Of a stretch of DNA of 64,000 nucleotides, positions 60,033 through 64,000 are shown in pieces; position 1 is the first letter of the stretch, and every line of letters begins with the position of its first letter. Position numbers and translations under genes: made by a program. This DNA is from Bacillota bacterium (GTDB taxonomy: Bacteria > Bacillota > Clostridia > Peptostreptococcales > Anaerovoracaceae), in the NCBI GenBank assembly GCA_019420305.1, contig JAHZHL010000029.1, forward strand, positions 124,001-188,000. Reading direction: 5' to 3'. Below the pieces are notes generated by a model that was not told the DNA's origin, searched no databases, and saw nothing but the letters and a program-made list of their open reading frames with translations.

Positions 60033-63000
60033 TTATCTTGCCTTGCAGGAAACCCTGGAAGAATAAGCGCTGTACACTTTCTTTCCGCTGACCGTACGAT
60101 AAGCGCGGACTTTAAAGTAGTAGCGTTTGCCCTTCTTCAGTCTCTTGGTCGTGTATTTTACGGTCTTTGCCTTTTTAATCGTCTTGACCGCTTTAAAGCC
60201 TTTGTTTTTCTTTGTTGAGCGGTATACCTTATAGCCGGTAGCCCCGGTTACCCGTTTCCAGCTGACGCGGATCTTCCGTTTTCCCGCCCGCTTTGCCTTG
60301 ACCTTTTTCGCTTTCGCCAGAGCCGGCTTCGCGTTGGCCACAGCCGAATAAGCGCCTAAATGCCGAGTTCCGCTCACCGTCTTATATGCCCGCACTTTGT
60401 AGTAATAAGTGGTTCCAGTTTTCCGTCCTGTATCCGTATAACTTCTGTCGGAAGAAGAAAGCGTCCGTATCTGGGCATATCCGCTGCTCCGTTTTGTAGA
60501 GCGATAAACAATGTAACCCTGCGCTCCGCTGACGCCGGACCAGGAAACTTTTATCTTATTATAAGCTGGCGCCGATGCTTTGACAGACGCGGGCGCCGCC
60601 ATATCCCGCACTGTTACCGTACAGGTCGCTGTCACATAACCGTTGGCTGCTTTGGCGGTAATGGTCGCAGTTCCCGCTTTTTCCGCTGTTACGGTTGTCG
60701 TCTTGCCCCGTTCCGGGCTGACAGAGGCGACTCTCGGGTTGCTGGATGTCCAGGTGACCGTATCCAGGTTATTGTTATATACCGTAACATTTGCGGTCAG
60801 CGTTGCCTTGGCTGACGCCTCCAGGCTGATGCTCTTGCTGCTGAGAGACAGCGCCACCTGGGAAATGATGTTGTAAGTGCGCCAGAATGGTTCGTCTGTA
60901 CTCTTGTATGCGCTCACGCTCTGAGGCGGAACAATAAACGTCTTCACACAATCCGGGAAAGAGGTACCGTTTGCCTCAGGCGGCTTTACAGCATCCAGAA
61001 TCAAGCTGCTCCCTAGCATATCGCAGTCGCCGAAAGCCCGATCGCCGATTTTTTCCAATCCGGCAGGGAGGATAATATCGCTCAGATTCCTGCATCCATA
61101 GAATGCCTCTCCCGCAATATTCGTTGTATCTTCGTGAAGCCGAACTTTTTTGAGATTGACTCTGCCTTCAAAAGTTCCGCTTTTCAGGCGCTGATCTTCC
61201 AAAACCGCATCCGACAGATCCAGCGTGGTTACGTTAAGGAAATTATCCTGCAAATATGGAATATCCGCCGCGTAATTTAATACCGCATCTCCGCTGGTCT
61301 TAATGACAAGTGTATCGATCTGACTGTCGCTTCGCCCACCAAGAGCATCCTGCGCCGCGGTCTGAAGACCGCCTGTCTCCGATACGGTAATCGTCATTTT
61401 CTCTTCTTGCGTATCTGCCTCAATCACAAACTTTTTCCAGTACTTATGTTTCGCATAGGCGTCTTTGCACCCGTAAGGGACCTTAATCCCTTTAATTTCA
61501 ACGCCTTCAAAACATCCCGGATATTCACTGCACTCCGGCGGTGTAACCGCGTGAATCGTAATCATTTTTCCGTTCAGAGACGTACATCCGTAAAATGCGG
61601 AATCCCCAATAAATGTTACCCCGGAAGAAATTTCAACATTAGAAAGCTCTGTGCAGTTCCTGAAAGCATTCGGGCTGATTTTCGATAACCGATCTGGCAG
61701 CTTCACCGTCTCCAGTTCCGCCATACCCTTGCACGCCTCAGCCGGCAAAGACTCCACCGAAGCCTTCGTCAGATCCAGTTCTTTCAGATTCGGAAATTCT
61801 CCCCTGATATAGTCAAAATCTTTTTCCTCCAGAGAAGCGCCTCTGGCTGTAAAGATCTTCAGCTTGTCGATCTCCTGCGGATGCGCCGCCTGCGCTTTTT
61901 CCATCACAGTCTGGAGCATGCCCTTATCCTCATCCTCCGGTGTTCCCTTGGGGATTCCGATCGAGAAACAGTCCCCGTCCGACGTGATCGTAAATTTCAC
62001 AGTTTTTGACGCAACCGTTCCACTTGCTGAATCCGGAATGGAGGACGGGTTATCGCTCTGCCACTTTGATTTTGCCGTTATCTCTGCGTTTCCCGCCCAG
62101 AGAGCCGTCCACTCGCCTGTGTCAGGGTCGATCTCTATATTCTCACTGGCAGACCAGATCGCTTTCCGATATCCGCTCTTGTCATTCGGGTTTGTGCTCA
62201 GTGTCGCCTGGGCGGTTCCCGAACTTCCGACAGAAACAGAAGTTCCGATTCCGCTGATGGAGTCTACCTGGACGTCCACAACTCTGGACTGTTCCAAAGC
62301 TTCAATGGCATCGCTCAGCTTTGACGCCATCTCCTTCTTTTGTTCTTCACTCGGGTTCTGGAGCTCCTGCGCTTCTTCCAAACAGGTTTTAAGCGCCGTC
62401 TTTTTCTCTTCCGCTCTATACTGCCCCGCTTCGTTCCCAATTACTGCCGAAGACAGTAACTCCTGAGCCGCTTCTATGGCTTCCTCAAAGGTATATACGC
62501 CCTTTACCGTAAACTGGAACGCCACCGGCACACCCAGAATTTTGCCTGGATTGTTGCCGCAGGTTTCTGCTCCAAACTCCAGGATATAGTCACCTGTGGA
62601 CAGAACTTCCGTTGTATACAGAGTAATTCTGCCAGTCCCGTCTCCATTGGTGATATTCGCGTAGGTTTTTGCGTCATCGATTTTAAGATTTCCCAGATCG
62701 TAATTTACAACCGGCGTTTTATCCTTCGCCCAGTCCTTTCCAGTATAAGAGTCTCCATCCTCCATTCTGTAAATATTGACCTGCGTCTTTTTATACGGAT
62801 TCATTCCCGGCTTTGCAGACGGATCAGGGTCCAGATTCATGGATGTAAAAGTCCAATTCCCCGGCTCGCCGATCTGGTTCATACCCGATGTCATGCAAAA
62901 GGCGAACTCAATGCGCCCCGCGGTACCATCAATTTCATCATTAATCTGATTTAAAAAATACCCGTTTTCATTGTCCGTAGTCTCCAGCACTGTAATATCC

Positions 63001-63194
63001 GCTGGCTCCACGAGTTTGAGTCCGTTGTAATTCTTTACCCCCTGCGCTGTCTCTACTGTTCCCGGAAGTCCCTGAAAATCGTAACCTTCCGCGCCGTAAG
63101 CCCTCTGTGCGGGTAGAATGGAGCACAGAACAAAAAAGACAACGAGCAAGGCAAAGATCCGTTTTTTCTCTAAATGAATTCTTCTTTCCATCAT
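60033..63194 (-). CDS. Large secreted protein with BspA-type leucine-rich repeats, BIG2 and Fn3-like repeats
   Basis: The 1053-residue protein has a signal peptide (KRIFALLVVFFVLCSILPAQRAYG) and an N-terminal beta-rich part of unknown family (residues 30-230). A FIVAR-like helical segment (FEEAIEAAQELLSSAV, residues 240-305) and a beta segment with GTSVSVGSSGTAQATLSTNP follow. Next come BspA-type LRR_5 blocks (LETVKLPDRLSKISPNAFRNC; KKVRLHEDTTNIAGEAFYGC), one BIG2 domain and two C-terminal Fn3-like repeats. BspA repeats mediate adhesion in oral and gut bacteria. It starts at 63194 or the next codon, behind AGGGA. It is flanked by two similar secreted proteins. Confidence 0.88.
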   Translation of the reverse strand: MMERRIHLEKKRIFALLVVFFVLCSILPAQRAYGAEGYDFQGLPGTVETAQGVKNYNGLKLVEPADITVLETTDNENGYFLNQINDEIDGTAGRIEFAFCMTSGMNQIGEPGNWTFTSMNLDPDPSAKPGMNPYKKTQVNIYRMEDGDSYTGKDWAKDKTPVVNYDLGNLKIDDAKTYANITNGDGTGRITLYTTEVLSTGDYILEFGAETCGNNPGKILGVPVAFQFTVKGVYTFEEAIEAAQELLSSAVIGNEAGQYRAEEKKTALKTCLEEAQELQNPSEEQKKEMASKLSDAIEALEQSRVVDVQVDSISGIGTSVSVGSSGTAQATLSTNPNDKSGYRKAIWSASENIEIDPDTGEWTALWAGNAEITAKSKWQSDNPSSIPDSASGTVASKTVKFTITSDGDCFSIGIPKGTPEDEDKGMLQTVMEKAQAAHPQEIDKLKIFTARGASLEEKDFDYIRGEFPNLKELDLTKASVESLPAEACKGMAELETVKLPDRLSKISPNAFRNCTELSNVEISSGVTFIGDSAFYGCTSLNGKMITIHAVTPPECSEYPGCFEGVEIKGIKVPYGCKDAYAKHKYWKKFVIEADTQEEKMTITVSETGGLQTAAQDALGGRSDSQIDTLVIKTSGDAVLNYAADIPYLQDNFLNVTTLDLSDAVLEDQRLKSGTFEGRVNLKKVRLHEDTTNIAGEAFYGCRNLSDIILPAGLEKIGDRAFGDCDMLGSSLILDAVKPPEANGTSFPDCVKTFIVPPQSVSAYKSTDEPFWRTYNIISQVALSLSSKSISLEASAKATLTANVTVYNNNLDTVTWTSSNPRVASVSPERGKTTTVTAEKAGTATITAKAANGYVTATCTVTVRDMAAPASVKASAPAYNKIKVSWSGVSGAQGYIVYRSTKRSSGYAQIRTLSSSDRSYTDTGRKTGTTYYYKVRAYKTVSGTRHLGAYSAVANAKPALAKAKKVKAKRAGKRKIRVSWKRVTGATGYKVYRSTKKNKGFKAVKTIKKAKTVKYTTKRLKKGKRYYFKVRAYRTVSGKKVYSAYSSRVSCKAR

Positions 63195-63210
63195 CTTCCC
63201 TACAAACAGA

Positions 63211-63238
63211 CATAAGCATGCCCTTCGGCACGCTTATG
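63211..63238. terminator. 12-bp hairpin between two secreted protein genes
   Basis: CATAAGCATGCC (63211-63222) and GGCACGCTTATG (63227-63238) pair with one G-T. On the minus strand the T-tract is weak (TCTGTTTG), so it may be an inefficient terminator, an mRNA-stabilising hairpin or part of the leader of the gene at 60033-63194. Confidence 0.5.
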
Positions 63239-63251
63239 CCCTTTGTTTTCA

Positions 63252-64000
63252 CTATTTTACTCTAACTTTTTTTACTTCCGTATACTTACTGTATACCTTT
63301 TTGCCATCCGCTTTTTTATAAGCGCGCAGTTTGTAATAGTAAGTTTTTCCAGCTCTCGCTCCCGTATCTGTAAAGGAGGTTTTCACGGTTTCCCTTATGA
63401 GAATATATCCGCCCTTTTTCTTTGTACTTCTGTACAGCTGGTATTTATCCGCACCGGCTGTCTTTTTCCAGCTCACTCTGGTTCCGGCAGACCGTACCTT
63501 TACTTTCATGGAAGGCGTTTTCAGAGCAGTCTCGGCTTTGACAATTCGGGAATAGCTGCCGTAAACTTTTGTTTTTCCGACATTGCGGTAAGCCCGCACT
63601 TTGTAATAATAGCGTTTTCCTGTCTTTAACTTTTTATTAGTATAGGAGCGCTTTTTATTTCCCTTGACTGTCGCCAGTTTTTTATATTTTCCGTTTTTCC
63701 TGGCCGCGCGGTAAATCACATATCCGTTGGCTCCGTCTGTCTTTTTATACGTAATCTTTACTTTATTATAAGACGGGTTTGCTTTCACGCCCTGCACCTT
63801 CGCCAGCGTCGGTTTTACAGACACAATGTTGGAGTAAGCGCTGTAGTATTTGGTTCCGTTTACTTCCGTATAAACTCTGGCCTTATAGTAAACTCGTTTG
63901 CCTGTATCCAGACCCTTGTCCTGATAGCTGCTTCCTGTCGTTGCCGCGATCTTCTTATAGGTTCCGGATTTGGATGTACTGCGGTAAAGCTCTGTTCCGG
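63252..64000 (-). CDS. Secreted repeat protein, C-terminal part (runs off the window)
   Basis: The frame is open from the stop at 63252 to the window end (about 249 residues visible); the N-terminus lies beyond. It consists of three Fn3-like repeats of about 85-90 residues. Each starts near KVTWKK/RVSWKK-like strands and has YRSTKKKGGYI-type turns and a KTYYYKLRAYKK or KRVYYKARVY strand. The two upstream units are KITYKKTDGANGYVIYRAARK and TELYRSTSKSGTYKKIA. It has no anchor at its end (KKVRVK). It belongs to the same family as the two genes downstream of it. Confidence 0.85.
   Translation of the reverse strand, partial: GTELYRSTSKSGTYKKIAATTGSSYQDKGLDTGKRVYYKARVYTEVNGTKYYSAYSNIVSVKPTLAKVQGVKANPSYNKVKITYKKTDGANGYVIYRAARKNGKYKKLATVKGNKKRSYTNKKLKTGKRYYYKVRAYRNVGKTKVYGSYSRIVKAETALKTPSMKVKVRSAGTRVSWKKTAGADKYQLYRSTKKKGGYILIRETVKTSFTDTGARAGKTYYYKLRAYKKADGKKVYSKYTEVKKVRVK

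Overview
The window looks like chromosomal DNA of a Gram-positive anaerobe of the class Clostridia, of roughly balanced base composition. The evidence is whiA and rapZ, a T-box in front of valS, Spo0A-box sequences, AGGAGG-type ribosome binding sites, lipoprotein-type binding proteins, and secreted proteins with Fn3-like (Lys/Tyr-rich), BIG2 and BspA-type leucine-rich repeats but no outer-membrane genes. The Fn3-like repeats resemble those common in the Anaerovoracaceae (Family XIII), but I cannot fix the genus. No rRNA, tRNA, CRISPR array, prophage or intact insertion sequence was seen.

Layout. 1-2.5 kb: the start of a putrescine aminotransferase gene, a long intergenic region with structure, and an APC permease with an apparent frameshift at its start. 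2.6-8.3 kb: a MarR regulator, a glycine-betaine-type ABC transporter with a radical SAM gene, a flavin/ferredoxin protein, and a nuclease-fold protein. 8.4-12.2 kb: murB-PHP-rapZ-whiA-thioesterase. 12.5-15.1 kb: argGH. 15.1-21.7 kb: a DUF4143 ATPase, a MATE exporter, a TagO/WecA-type transferase, comEB, truA, yhbY and a prepilin peptidase. 21.9-30.2 kb: a hybrid sensor kinase, an OB-fold protein, a GNAT enzyme, a lipid kinase, folC and T-box-controlled valS. 30.2-38.7 kb: an Rpn-like nuclease, an SseB protein, larC, larB and a five-gene nickel/peptide-type importer. Together the last seven genes could feed nickel into the lactate-racemase-type NPN cofactor. 38.8-45.8 kb: an M42 peptidase, an NhaC-type antiporter broken by an in-frame TAG, folD and fchA, and a two-gene FAD dehydrogenase. 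46-64 kb: a cell-envelope region with two divergent membrane-anchored surface proteins, a seven-gene operon and three large secreted repeat proteins. The operon encodes a DDTD-motif protein, a BtuCDF/FecBCD-type importer, a MoxR ATPase, a DUF58 protein and a transglutaminase-like membrane protein whose catalytic Cys is replaced by Asp.

The most unusual signals are these. (1) Two distant copies of a 165-bp element with identical 39-87-39 geometry, each made of two TTGTATCC/GGATACAA hairpins (20.8 and 45.8 kb). (2) A duplicated leader-like element of about 90 bp around the secreted protein genes (58.3 and 59.9 kb). (3) The envelope/importer operon with its atypical transglutaminase. (4) A terminator-like hairpin in the leader of the nickel operon. 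(5) Two apparent gene-inactivating lesions, in the permease and the antiporter.
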